Assembly: GCA_030378085.1 (NCBI GenBank)
Contig: JAUCGK010000007.1
Coordinates: forward strand, 1 to 40,430
Source of the DNA: Candidatus Parabeggiatoa sp. HSG14
Lineage (GTDB): Bacteria > Pseudomonadota > Gammaproteobacteria > Beggiatoales > Beggiatoaceae
Direction of reading: 5' to 3'
Length of the DNA stretch: 40,430 nt
The notes under the pieces were generated by a model that saw nothing but the letters and a program-made list of their open reading frames with translations, searched no databases and was not told the DNA's origin. The translations under genes were made by a program, and so were the position numbers. This document shows positions 15,974-25,800 of this stretch, in pieces (the first letter of the stretch is position 1; each line of letters opens with the position of its first letter).

Positions 15974-16762
15974 ATGCGATTATATTACGATTATTTCTAC
16001 ACAATAGGAGCTACCCACAAAGTTTGTGAAGATTATGCCACACAAGGTCATACAGCTATACCATTTGTTGTATTAAGTGATGGTTGCTCATCTTCTCATA
16101 ATACCAAAATAGGGGCGCAAATCCTAACAACGACCACAAAGTACATGATTGAAAACTCGACTACTTGGCCATTGGATTATATTAACTTTGGACAACAATT
16201 GATTAAAAGTGCTCAAAAAGTTGCCAAGAAAGTTCGACTAAACCGCGGTGGGTTAGATGCGACAGTCATGTTGGCATTTGTACAAGAAAAAAATATCATG
16301 GTGTATGTTTATGGCGATGGCTGTTTGTTATTCAAAGACTATAATAATAACATCGGTACGATTGAAATTATTTTTACCCATAACGCACCTTTTTACTTAA
16401 CTTATTGGCAGGATGAAGAACGTTTATTGGATTATGCCATTTATGAACCTAATCCATTGTTATTAATAGATTCTGTCAATGGTCAATCCGAACCCAAACC
16501 ATTTAATACACAATTAGTTTTTAGCTTTCCTTTGGAAAAATTTAAAACAGTGGCAATTGCTTCAGATGGTGCATCTGCGTGTTTTGATACAAATCAATTA
16601 TTAAAAATACCTCTTCACGAAGTTGCGACTCATTTATTAGCATTTGAAGATTTAACGGGTGAATTTTTAAAACGTCATGCTAAAAAGGCTTTAGCTCAAT
16701 ACGCCCAGCAAGATATTTTTCCTATTGATGATTTATCCATCGGGGTACTTGTCGCCAATTAA
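15974..16762 (+). CDS. PP2C-family protein serine/threonine phosphatase
   Basis: This 262-residue protein matches a compact PP2C (PPM) fold. GATHKVCEDYA near residue 12 gives the first metal-binding acidic residue. LSDGCSSS near residue 33 is the DG motif. GGLDATVMLAF and YGDGCLLF follow, then IASDGASACF near residue 195 and DDLSIGVLV at the end. These are the Asp residues that coordinate the two metal ions in PP2C enzymes. It is soluble, with no signal peptide. An AGGA about 8 bases upstream supports the start. It could reverse phosphorylation by the Ser/Thr kinase domain encoded at 22868-28216, but that pairing is only inferred from proximity. Its stop codon overlaps that of convergent mutL in a shared TTAA. 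Confidence 0.8.
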   Translation: MRLYYDYFYTIGATHKVCEDYATQGHTAIPFVVLSDGCSSSHNTKIGAQILTTTTKYMIENSTTWPLDYINFGQQLIKSAQKVAKKVRLNRGGLDATVMLAFVQEKNIMVYVYGDGCLLFKDYNNNIGTIEIIFTHNAPFYLTYWQDEERLLDYAIYEPNPLLLIDSVNGQSEPKPFNTQLVFSFPLEKFKTVAIASDGASACFDTNQLLKIPLHEVATHLLAFEDLTGEFLKRHAKKALAQYAQQDIFPIDDLSIGVLVAN

Positions 16763-18693
16763 CGCCCTCGCAAAAATAAACTATCTAACTCTTTTAAGCT
16801 CAATTGTGTCCAAGTTGGACGACCATGATTGCATTGATTACTACGTTCCGTGTCTTCCATATTGCGTAATAAAGCATTCATTTCGCTTAAACTTAATTGC
16901 CGATTAGCACGGACAGAAGTATGGCAGGCTATGGTCGCTAAAATTTCTTGGATATTTTCTTGTAAACGGGGACTTACCCCAAAACGTAATAAATCAGCTA
17001 ACACATCACGTACTAGCACAGGCACGTTTGCGTCAATTAACAGAGTGGGTATTTGGCGTACAATCAGTGTTTCAGGGCCAGCACGATTAACTTCAAAACC
17101 TAATTGATTAAATAATTCAACATGTTGTTCAGCTATTTCCGCCTCCCGTTCACTGACAGATACACTGACGGGAACAAGCAACGTTTGAGCAGTAATACTC
17201 TCTTTTTGATATAAAGATTTCATTCGTTCATAAGTGATACGCTCATGCGCGGCATGCATATCCACTAATACCAACCCTTCTGCATTTTCAGCTAAAATAT
17301 ATACGCCATGCAATTGCGCTAAAGCATAGCCTAAAGGCGGAACAGGTGAAGAATCTATATTAACATCGGTAGGAAAATTGGATAATGATTCTTCTGACAA
17401 TAACGGTGGCTGTAAAGCTTTATAAGTTTGTGTGGTTTCGCGAATAGTGGAAGCTGATGGATTTTTATGTGGAAATATGTTTTTTTTGGAATGAAGCGTA
17501 GATTGTTCGGTGGGTGTTCCTTTATTAGCAACAACGTGAAAATTTTTTGATTTTTCCCCAACGATATTTGTATTACCTGTCTGTTGTGTCCTCTCTTCAA
17601 TAGAATGATATTTTGCCTCATTCTTGTTATTAGTACTTCCCCGAGGGGGTGCAGAAGGAGGGCCAACATGGCGAGGAGAAGTCTGAGCAAGACAATTTTG
17701 CAGGATGTGTACTAAAAAACTATGCACCTGTCCACTTTGAACAAAACGCACTTCATTCTTAGTAGGGTGTACGTTGACATCCACCTCACTAGGGTCAATT
17801 ATTAAATATAATACATAACTAGGATAACGTCCTGAATATAACACATCTTCATAAGCTTGGCGTACCGCATGACTGATAAGTTTGTCGCGGATGATGCGTC
17901 CATTGACAAAAAAATACTGCATATCCGGCTGACTACGTGAATAAGTCGGTTGTGTCACCCACCCTGATATTTTTATCTTGCCAGATTCTTCCTTGATACT
18001 TAAAACATGTTCAACAAATTCAGGACCACACAGCATAGCAACCCGTTGTAACTGCTCATCTTCGCCAGGTGCTGTTTTTAAAGCCATTAAAGTTTTACGA
18101 TTATTGGTCAGTTTAAAAGCAACATCAAAGCGACTTAAGGCAAGACGTTTAATGGTTTCATGGATATGCCCAAATTCAGTTTTCTCAGTACGCAAAAATT
18201 TACGCCGAGCGGGTGTATTATAAAATAAATCGCGAATTTCCAGCGTTGTACCGACAGGATGTGCAATAGGTGTGGGAGTGGTAGGATTTTCTTGTCCATC
18301 CAAATGAATACAATGTCCTATTTCATCACCATAGAAACGTGAATTTAACGTTATTCGAGAAATAGAAGCAATACTTGCAAGTGCTTCGCCACGAAAACCC
18401 AGGCTATTAATATGATCTAAATCATCCAACGTTTTTATTTTACTGGTAGAATGCCGACTTAACGCCAACAATAACTCATCACGACGGATACCAAAACCAT
18501 TATCACGTATTCGCATCAAAGCAATTCCGCCCTGTTCAATATCAACATCAATCATATCAGCTTTTGCGTCTAAGCTATTCTCTAATAACTCTTTCACAAC
18601 AGAAGCAGGGCGTTCAACAACTTCACCTGCTGCAATTTGATTAGCAACCAGTGAGGGCAATTGATGGATAGAAGGAATGTTTGGAGAAGTCAT
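16759..18693 (-). CDS. mutL: DNA mismatch repair protein MutL
   Basis: This 644-residue protein is of normal length for MutL, which couples MutS mismatch recognition to strand processing. The N-terminal GHKL ATPase is complete: ELLENSLDA near residue 35, DNGFGI near 63 and LGFRGEALASI near 95. A low-complexity linker (about 345-440) precedes the C-terminal dimerisation domain. That domain carries DMHAAHERITYE (about 477), ACHTSVRA (about 589), CNHGRP (about 619) and a final FLRGR. This is the motif set of MutL proteins with their own nicking endonuclease, as in bacteria that lack MutH, with Met in place of the usual Gln in DQHA. The gene overlaps PP2C tail to tail. Confidence 0.95.
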   Translation of the reverse strand: MTSPNIPSIHQLPSLVANQIAAGEVVERPASVVKELLENSLDAKADMIDVDIEQGGIALMRIRDNGFGIRRDELLLALSRHSTSKIKTLDDLDHINSLGFRGEALASIASISRITLNSRFYGDEIGHCIHLDGQENPTTPTPIAHPVGTTLEIRDLFYNTPARRKFLRTEKTEFGHIHETIKRLALSRFDVAFKLTNNRKTLMALKTAPGEDEQLQRVAMLCGPEFVEHVLSIKEESGKIKISGWVTQPTYSRSQPDMQYFFVNGRIIRDKLISHAVRQAYEDVLYSGRYPSYVLYLIIDPSEVDVNVHPTKNEVRFVQSGQVHSFLVHILQNCLAQTSPRHVGPPSAPPRGSTNNKNEAKYHSIEERTQQTGNTNIVGEKSKNFHVVANKGTPTEQSTLHSKKNIFPHKNPSASTIRETTQTYKALQPPLLSEESLSNFPTDVNIDSSPVPPLGYALAQLHGVYILAENAEGLVLVDMHAAHERITYERMKSLYQKESITAQTLLVPVSVSVSEREAEIAEQHVELFNQLGFEVNRAGPETLIVRQIPTLLIDANVPVLVRDVLADLLRFGVSPRLQENIQEILATIACHTSVRANRQLSLSEMNALLRNMEDTERSNQCNHGRPTWTQLSLKELDSLFLRGR

Positions 18694-18819
18694 TTTGGAT
18701 ATTCCAATTTTTAGTCTTTTATAGGTTGGTTTAGTGTTACTTTTACGACTTTATTTCTCCCAGGTTTTCAAAAACTGGCTGGCATTTTAATCATTCAAAA
18801 AAAACTTGAACTTTCAAAG

Positions 18820-18915
18820 TATAGCGTTTCCCGATTGCGTCTGGTACAAGTCCCCTCTTTAATTAAGGAGGGGATTTAGGGGAGGTTGTACTTTATCCAA
18901 TCGGGAAACGCTATA
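18820..18915. mobile_element. Family G miniature element (TA-flanked), best-preserved copy
   Basis: TATAGCGTTTCCCGATTG and CAATCGGGAAACGCTATA are perfect 18-bp inverted ends. The core contains CCCCTCTTTAATTAAGGAGG. It matches 14666-14762 almost throughout. It lies upstream of mutL (about 130 bp from its start), in the space between mutL and the hybrid kinase, so it could affect the mutL promoter. The rest of 18694-19104 shows no gene. Confidence 0.8.
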
Positions 18916-19104
18916 TATACTTAAATCCTCAGAGCTTTGAGAAATTCTGATTTTTTGCAAAAATAGGATTTTTGTGGAAAACCTTCGGTTTCGCGAGCTG
19001 GTATAGACGGTTTAGGCAAATGCTCAATTCAGCATTCCACCCTCAACATAAAATTTTAAGTTTCCGCGTGACAGACAAGGGGTAAAATTATGGTAACAGG
19101 TATT

Positions 19105-21627
19105 TTATTTTCCATCCTTATGCGCTATGGTATCAGTAACCAACTGATGAATTTTTAAAATTAATTCATTTTTCTGAAAATCTTCTTTTTGAAAGATAGT
19201 TTCTACATGCGGATTTAAACAGGCTTGTTCCTTAGCTGAGAGTTGTTTTGAGGTCAAGACCACAACGGGAATAGAATGCCATTCTTCATGGTTACGCAAC
19301 TTTTCAAGAAATTTAAACCCATTCATAACAGGCATATTCAAATCAAGTAGAATCAAAACGGGTTTTTTATGTTCGAGATGTGCTAAAGCCACTTGTCCAT
19401 TTTCGGCTTGGAGAATTTGCAAATTTTTCTCTTCTAAACATGTACTTATAACCTCACGTTGCGCTTCATCATCATCAACGACCATAACCACATCGTCAAC
19501 ATTTTCACCAATATGATGTTTTTTTAACAAAACAGGTAATTGACTATGTATAATGGTTTTATCAAGGCAATCTACCGCGCCTAAAACATTTCCTTTCTGT
19601 TTATCTACACACATTGAAATCATAATAACAGGTATAAGGGTTAAACGTGAGTCATTTTTGAGGGTAGAAAGTACCTCCCAACCATTTTTACCTGGCATAT
19701 TCACATCAAGAAGAATGGCATCAGGACGAAGTTTTTTTGCAACGATGATACCTTCTTCTCCATCATTAGCCGTGGCAACGGCATAACCCAGTTGAGTGAG
19801 ATCACTTTTTATGAGTTGACATATAATGATATCGTCATCAATAATGAGGATAATTCCATTTCCTTCTAATAAATCTTGTTTTTCGATTGTTGTTGTCTCA
19901 GATGCAACTGGTTTGGTTTGTGCAGGTAAAGAAAGTACAAAAGTACTGCCATACCCAAATTCACTTTCAAGCCAAATAGTACCTCCTACCATTTTGGTAA
20001 ATTGTTTGGTAATAGCAAGACCTAAGCCGGTACCACCATAGCGACGGGTCATCGAAGAATCTCCCTGAGTAAAGGGTTGAAACAATTTCTTCTGCTGTTC
20101 GACTGTCATGCCAATACCATTATCAGTGACACAAAAGGTGAACCATTCTCCATCACGTTTAACTTCAACGCGAATGTTACCATTTTCGGTAAATTTAGCC
20201 GCATTACTTATTAAGTTTAACAGCATCTGGCGCAATTTAGTCAGATCAGTATGCATGTTGCCTAAATTGTCATCATAGGCAATTGTTAGAGAGTTATACT
20301 TTTTTTCAAGCAATGGTTGAATAACAGATGTCACTTCATTAAGCACAGTGTTTAGTTCAAAGCTTTCCAAACACAAATCCATCTTACCGGCTTCGATTTT
20401 AGACAAATCAAGCACATCATTAACAAGAGTCAGTAACTGTTTGCCTGCACTCTGAATTTTTCCCAAGTCTGGCACATAATCGTCTTGCCCGTCATCTTCA
20501 GCATTTTCCTGTAACATTTCGCTATAGCCAATGATGGCATTTAAGGGAGTACGCAGCTCATGACTCATATTGGCTAAAAACTGACTTTTAGCAGAATTCG
20601 CGGCTTCGGCCATGTCACGCGTTTGTTCAGCAATGGTCAACAATTGTGATGTTTCCTGATGAGCTTCTTTGAGATCAAGGTAAAGTTGTAAATTTTCCAA
20701 GGCTGAAGCACATTGATTAACCAAGATATAAATCAGGTTTTGATTGGCTTCACTGAGATATTGGGCATCCTCCAGATAAATAAAACCTATCGGTTTGTTC
20801 TTGACCTTAAGTGGCATTAAAATTGCGCCATTTGGTAACCATTCTTTTGATTGGAGTTGTAAAATACGCTCGGAATAGGTCTTGATGATCTTTTCGACCT
20901 CTGGGTTTTGGTTGGCATTCTCAAATTGACCTGTACCCGCTTGAACTTTTATTTGATTACCGTTTGATGTGATAAGTAAACTGTTGGTAATAGTGGAAAT
21001 CAAACTGCTTTCGCCTAAATGGCACAAGCCAATAATTTGGGTAAGTACCCCATTAAAAAATTGAGTGATAGATTGGGGGTGAGATAATTTGGGGGCTGCA
21101 TCAAGAATTGAGCTAAGCCCCTTTCTATTTGTGTCAAGAGTACGGAGATCACGGTAAGATTTCAAGGCAACACGCATAGTGGTATAAAGTTTCTGCGCCT
21201 TTAACTCGGTTTTATTCTTGTAATCATCAATATCATAGCGATCAATCACCTCTTGTTCTGGAGCCATGCCAGGTTGTCCCGTGCGAATAATCAACCGAAT
21301 AAGTGAATATTTGAGTTCATTGCGAATGAAATCGACTAACTGTAGGCCAGCATCATCGGTTTCCATAACTACATCAATTAAGGCCACCGCTATTTCTGTG
21401 TCGGCCGCTAAAATGTCTTGTGCCTCTATACCTGACATAGCTTTAAGTAGTTGCAATGATTTACCCGCAAACTTAAATTCCTCAAGCGCAAAACGGGTCA
21501 TGGTGTGAATATCAGGTTCATCATCAACGATAAGCACCTTCCAAGGAGGCCGTTGTATTTTGGGTTTTGATTCGAACGTTTTTGTCTCGGTGCTGATGTT
21601 GTCTTTTTTTCTTCTTTTCAGTTTCAT
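19105..21627 (-). CDS. Hybrid histidine kinase: receiver, DUF3369-like, HisKA, HATPase, two receivers
   Basis: This 840-residue protein is cytoplasmic, with no membrane segment. A receiver occupies residues about 30-150 ([10 protein letters not shown], phospho-Asp in ALIDVVME). It is followed by a DUF3369/GAF-like region at 170-330. HisKA starts near 350 with the H-box [10 protein letters not shown] (His near 354). The HATPase at about 465-580 shows [15 protein letters not shown] and GGTGLGLAI. Two more receivers end the protein, with phospho-Asp sites in LLDVNMPG and LLDLNMPV. The layout suggests a multistep phosphorelay that takes input through its first receiver, from another kinase. The same-strand neighbours are a decayed copy of its kinase core and the 1782-residue multi-kinase, so all three may share one signalling cascade. 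The ligand is unknown. Confidence 0.9.
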   Translation of the reverse strand: MKLKRRKKDNISTETKTFESKPKIQRPPWKVLIVDDEPDIHTMTRFALEEFKFAGKSLQLLKAMSGIEAQDILAADTEIAVALIDVVMETDDAGLQLVDFIRNELKYSLIRLIIRTGQPGMAPEQEVIDRYDIDDYKNKTELKAQKLYTTMRVALKSYRDLRTLDTNRKGLSSILDAAPKLSHPQSITQFFNGVLTQIIGLCHLGESSLISTITNSLLITSNGNQIKVQAGTGQFENANQNPEVEKIIKTYSERILQLQSKEWLPNGAILMPLKVKNKPIGFIYLEDAQYLSEANQNLIYILVNQCASALENLQLYLDLKEAHQETSQLLTIAEQTRDMAEAANSAKSQFLANMSHELRTPLNAIIGYSEMLQENAEDDGQDDYVPDLGKIQSAGKQLLTLVNDVLDLSKIEAGKMDLCLESFELNTVLNEVTSVIQPLLEKKYNSLTIAYDDNLGNMHTDLTKLRQMLLNLISNAAKFTENGNIRVEVKRDGEWFTFCVTDNGIGMTVEQQKKLFQPFTQGDSSMTRRYGGTGLGLAITKQFTKMVGGTIWLESEFGYGSTFVLSLPAQTKPVASETTTIEKQDLLEGNGIILIIDDDIIICQLIKSDLTQLGYAVATANDGEEGIIVAKKLRPDAILLDVNMPGKNGWEVLSTLKNDSRLTLIPVIMISMCVDKQKGNVLGAVDCLDKTIIHSQLPVLLKKHHIGENVDDVVMVVDDDEAQREVISTCLEEKNLQILQAENGQVALAHLEHKKPVLILLDLNMPVMNGFKFLEKLRNHEEWHSIPVVVLTSKQLSAKEQACLNPHVETIFQKEDFQKNELILKIHQLVTDTIAHKDGK

Positions 21628-21747
21628 CTTTGTTTTCTTCTAAAGTAGAATTAATCACAAATTCATATACCAAGTAAGGTACATTTATATTTTTCAACTA
21701 ATTGATAATTACATTAAATAATAATTAACTTGCAGTTTTTGCATAAG

Positions 21748-22315
21748 TTATTTGTTGCTACATCCTTTGGTTTGTACCGGCAAAAAAAGTACAAAAGTAC
21801 TCCCGTGTTCAAATTCGCTTTCTACACAGAGAGTACCTCCTAACATTTGAGCGAATTTTTTAGTAATAGCAAGACCTAAGCCAGTACCCCCATAGCGACG
21901 AGTCATCGATGAATCCGCTTGAGTAAAAGGCTGAAACAATTTCTTTTGCTGTTCAATTGTCATACCAATGCCATTATCAATAACACTAAAAGCAATTGAT
22001 TCCCCATCACGTTTGACTTCAAAACAAATGTTGCCATTTTCTGTAAATTTAGCGGCATTACTCATTAAGTTTAACAACATCTGGCGCAACTTGGTTGTAT
22101 CAGAATACATGTCACCCAAGTTATCATCAAGTGCTAAAGTTAAAACATTATTCTTTTTTGTGAGCAGTGGCTGAATCGTTGAGATAACTTCATTGAGAAT
22201 TGTAGGAAGAAAAAACGTTTCCAAATATAAATCCATCTTACCAGCTTCAATTTTAGACAAATCAAGCACTTCATTGATAAGTCCTAGTAATTGCTTGCCA
22301 GCACTACCAATTTTT
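21748..22315 (-). pseudogene. Decayed copy of the hybrid kinase: HATPase part
   Basis: Residues from [17 protein letters not shown] to VLFLPVQTKGC match the HisKA end and HATPase of the 840-residue kinase closely ([15 protein letters not shown] and GGTGLGLAI all present). The frame is then closed, with no receiver domains. Upstream, a run of seven T on the plus strand (22311-22317) marks the frameshift. One more base would join this frame to the H-box part. The gene is therefore a truncated and frameshifted paralogue, probably from tandem duplication. Confidence 0.7.
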
Positions 22316-22737
22316 TTAAATCAGGAATAAAATTGTTTTGTCCTAAACTTTCAGCCTCTTCTTGTAACATTTCGCTATAGCCAATAATGGCATTTAAGGG
22401 AGTACGCAACTCGTGACTCATATTAGCTAAAAATTGACTTTTAGCAGTGTTAGCCGCTTCAAATTGCGCTTTAGCAGTGTTAGCCGCTTCTGCTATGTTA
22501 TGAGCTTTCTCAGTAAGTATTAACAGTCGATCAGTTTCATTATGTGCATTTTTGAGATCAAGATAAAGTTGTAAATTTTCCAAGGCTGAGGCACATTGAT
22601 TAACCAAGATATAAATGAGTTTTTGATTGGTTTTATGGAGATATTGGCCATCTTCTAAGTAGATAAAACCTATCGGACGGTTATGTCCCTTAAGTGGTAT
22701 CCATAAGGCATTAGACGGTAAATCTTCAAAAGATTCA
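22284..22737 (-). pseudogene. Decayed copy of the hybrid kinase: GAF-like end and H-box part
   Basis: The reverse strand reads in frame from about 22737 ([19 protein letters not shown]) through [17 protein letters not shown] to [20 protein letters not shown]. It then runs into a stop after the homopolymer frameshift. It matches residues about 275-400 of the 840-residue kinase, plus a short internal duplication ([19 protein letters not shown]). An upstream TGA and the hairpin at 22765-22795 replace the missing N-terminal receiver, so there is no natural start. Confidence 0.65.
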
Positions 22738-22764
22738 TTAAACGTTCAAGTTTTTGGATTTTAA

Positions 22765-22795
22765 GACCTGCCAGGTTTTCAAAACCTGGCAGGTC
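22765..22795. repeat. Perfect 31-bp palindrome (GACCTGCCAGG type)
   Basis: GACCTGCCAGGTTTT and AAAACCTGGCAGGTC are perfect arms around a single C. The core is close to the CCTGACAGG hairpin of family C. It lies between the 1782-residue kinase and the kinase pseudogene and could act as a terminator for the former. Confidence 0.65.
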
Positions 22796-22867
22796 TGGCA
22801 GACGTTTGTTTTATTGGACGGGATTTGCAATTCTGTCCATAACGTTTGGCTTATCAGCCGCCCCTGT

Positions 22868-25800
22868 TTATGATTTAACAAAAGCGGTTTGCACAGGAAA
22901 GTCTATCATAAACCGAACTCCCTTGCCAACTGCACTGTCACAAGTAATCGTACCATTTAATTGGCTGGTGATGAGATTGTAACAGATATATAATCCGATT
23001 CCACTCCCCCCATGAGCGCGATGAGTGGTAAAAAATGGTTCAAATATCTTTTCCAAATTTTCTGATGCAATACCTTTGCCAGTATCAGAATATTCAAAAT
23101 GCAAATTGTCCTTTTCAAGCTGTGCCATGATATTAATAGAGCCTGAGTCTTTGCCTTCTGAAAATCCATGTATCAGGCTATTCATTATTAAATTGGTAAG
23201 AATTTGCTCGAATGCACCTGCTATGCTATAGACAGCAATATCATCAGAGCAATCTACTTGAAATTCAATGGCTGTTTGTTTAAAGTGATTTTGCAAGGTA
23301 TTCATCACATCAACAATAGCTCTTTTGACCTTAAAATGTCTAACTTCATCAGAAGTTTGATCAATCGCGGTACGTTTAAAACTGCTCACTAAATTTGCTG
23401 CCCGATCTAAATTGGATAAGGTGAGTTCAGCCATTTCATCCAACCTTTCTAAACCAGAAACCAATTCTTCTTCATCGACTTCTTCTTCATCAAGTAATTG
23501 CAAAATGGACTTCATCTTTTTTTGCCCAGTTGAAGCGGTGCCAACAGCTACCCCAATTGGCGTATTGAGTTCATGGGCAAACCCGGCCACTAACCGTCCT
23601 AACGAGGCCATTTTTTCGCTTTGCACCAGTTCATTGCGCGTATGCGTTAATTCTTCGATTTTATCATTTAACTGGACAGTCCTTTCAACCACCTTAGCAT
23701 CTAAGTTTGCCACAATTTGGGCATTTTCCAACGAAATCGCCATTTGAGTTGCAAGCAATTTTAACACAACCAAACGATCTGATGTAAAGGCATTAGACAT
23801 CAAATTGTTTTCTAAGTACAGAACACCCGTCAATTCCCCATGATATAAAATGGGTTGTCCTAACACCGATTTGGGTTGTTTTTTGAGTATATAGGGATCA
23901 TTGACCAGAGTTTCCTCATGAGTCGCATCGTTGAGGACAAGGGGTGTTTTATTTCTAAGCACTGTATTGATAACCGCGCTGGAAACAAGCAACTGTTCAC
24001 TCGCTTTATCAATGGGTAAAGACTGTAATGTTACCTTGCATTCCTTTTCAAGTCTGGCTTCGGCTTCCAACCAAAACTGGCCCTGTTTTTCTAAGATTAA
24101 AACACCCCGCTCAGCACCGACATTTTCCATCACAAGCTGCATCATTTTTTGAATAAGTTGCTCAAAATCTCTTTCATCAGAAATGGCTTGCGAGGCTTTT
24201 ATCACGGTAGCAAAATCCAAAATAGACGAGGTCGCCATACTGGTGGCTAGAACAGTTTTTGAGGAAGTGGACATCGTTGCAGTCAGGGAAGGTGTTTCAC
24301 TGGGCGTTAGGATAGCAGCCAATAACTGTGGATAGCGTTTTTCCAAATCGTCCACTTTGGCTTTCGCGCCCCAACGCGCATAGCAATAATACGCTTCCCT
24401 CATGTACGTTTGAGCAACCTTTTCTTTGCCCCAACCAAGATAAAATCGGGCTGCAACTTCATTAGCAAGAGCTTCTTCATTGAGGTACTCATTTTCCTTG
24501 GCCCCGGCAATGGCATTGTCAAAGAAATCCATCGCCTCCACATTTTTATCGAGAATGCGATGCCGTTCTGCTTCTATCAAGTCAAACTTGTGCTGGAAGT
24601 TCATGGGGGCATGTTTAGCCCAGGTTTGCATCTTTTCTTGGTTAGCTGCAACTTTTTCGAGCAGAGCGGGTTGTTCGGATTCTTCAGTATCAGGATAGAC
24701 TGCTAACCTAATTAGCGAATCATAAAAATGGAAGATAGCAACCCATAATATTCCTGCTACTGCGGCTAAATACTGTTCCGCTAAGATCGCATTTTCAAGG
24801 GCTTGAACATTATCTTGAAACAGATAACCCAGACTCATTTTTTGGATATATAAGTTAGCTATTCCAAATCCATCATTCGCTTGCTGGAGCTGCGGTAGAA
24901 TGTTTTCCTCGTTAAAGGCTTCACCGACTAAATGACACGGGTTTTCTGACTGACCCATCAAGTTTAAAACGGTTTGTCGAGTAATGTTGTTGAAATTGAG
25001 GATAGGTTTTTGCTTGAGTTGACCAATGGCTTCACTGTAAATGGCCATTTCTTGTTTAAGTTCGGGCAATTCGTTGCCAGCAAAATAAGAATGCCTACAG
25101 TAATGATAAACACAGGCGGTACCATTTTCTAAATCACCTACTTCGAGTCCAGTTTGATAGCCATCTAACAAAACTTTGAGTGTATCTCGAACATGTATTT
25201 TCCAAATGGCTACCGTATCAGTACTTACACATTTGAGTGCGGTGAGTTTTTTGGCATTAAGCCTTTCCAACAAATTTGAAGCCAGTTGACCAAATTGATA
25301 ACCTACTTCGATATTGCCCTCCATTGCGTTTATAAGCAAACCATACATAGCATAAACAAAAATTGACTCTGGTGCATTACCATAATTCACTGATAATTGA
25401 ACCGGTTTAAATACCATCAGTGGCAGTAATTGAGGTGTGGCTTGATAGGCAGCAGCCAGAACACTTGATAACAGTTGTAAAGCTGCAAGTTGTTCTGGTT
25501 CTGTCATGGATGGCAGTTCGCATAATGAGGCAATCGGTTTTTCGGCCAATAAGGCTTGGGTTTCCTGTAGTCCACGCATCGTATCTTCAGGACTCGGTTC
25601 TTCAGGAAAGGTGATCCCCAACAACTTCACAACCCGTAAGACCGATTTTACGGCTTCTCGTTGCTTACTTTGTGCCATATAAGCGGATACTTGAATTTTA
25701 TAAACTTTTACTTTATCCAGTAGTGATTTAGCTCGAAGAAGCACCGTTTCGACCAATTGTTCTTGTCGAGAAAAATCGCCATTTAAATAAGCCACTTCCG

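Noticed and set aside
15391-16007. Overlapping open frames on both strands (85-97 codons) repeating a Pro/Val/Gly-rich motif
   Set aside because: They are translations of the six tandem family B units and of nothing else.
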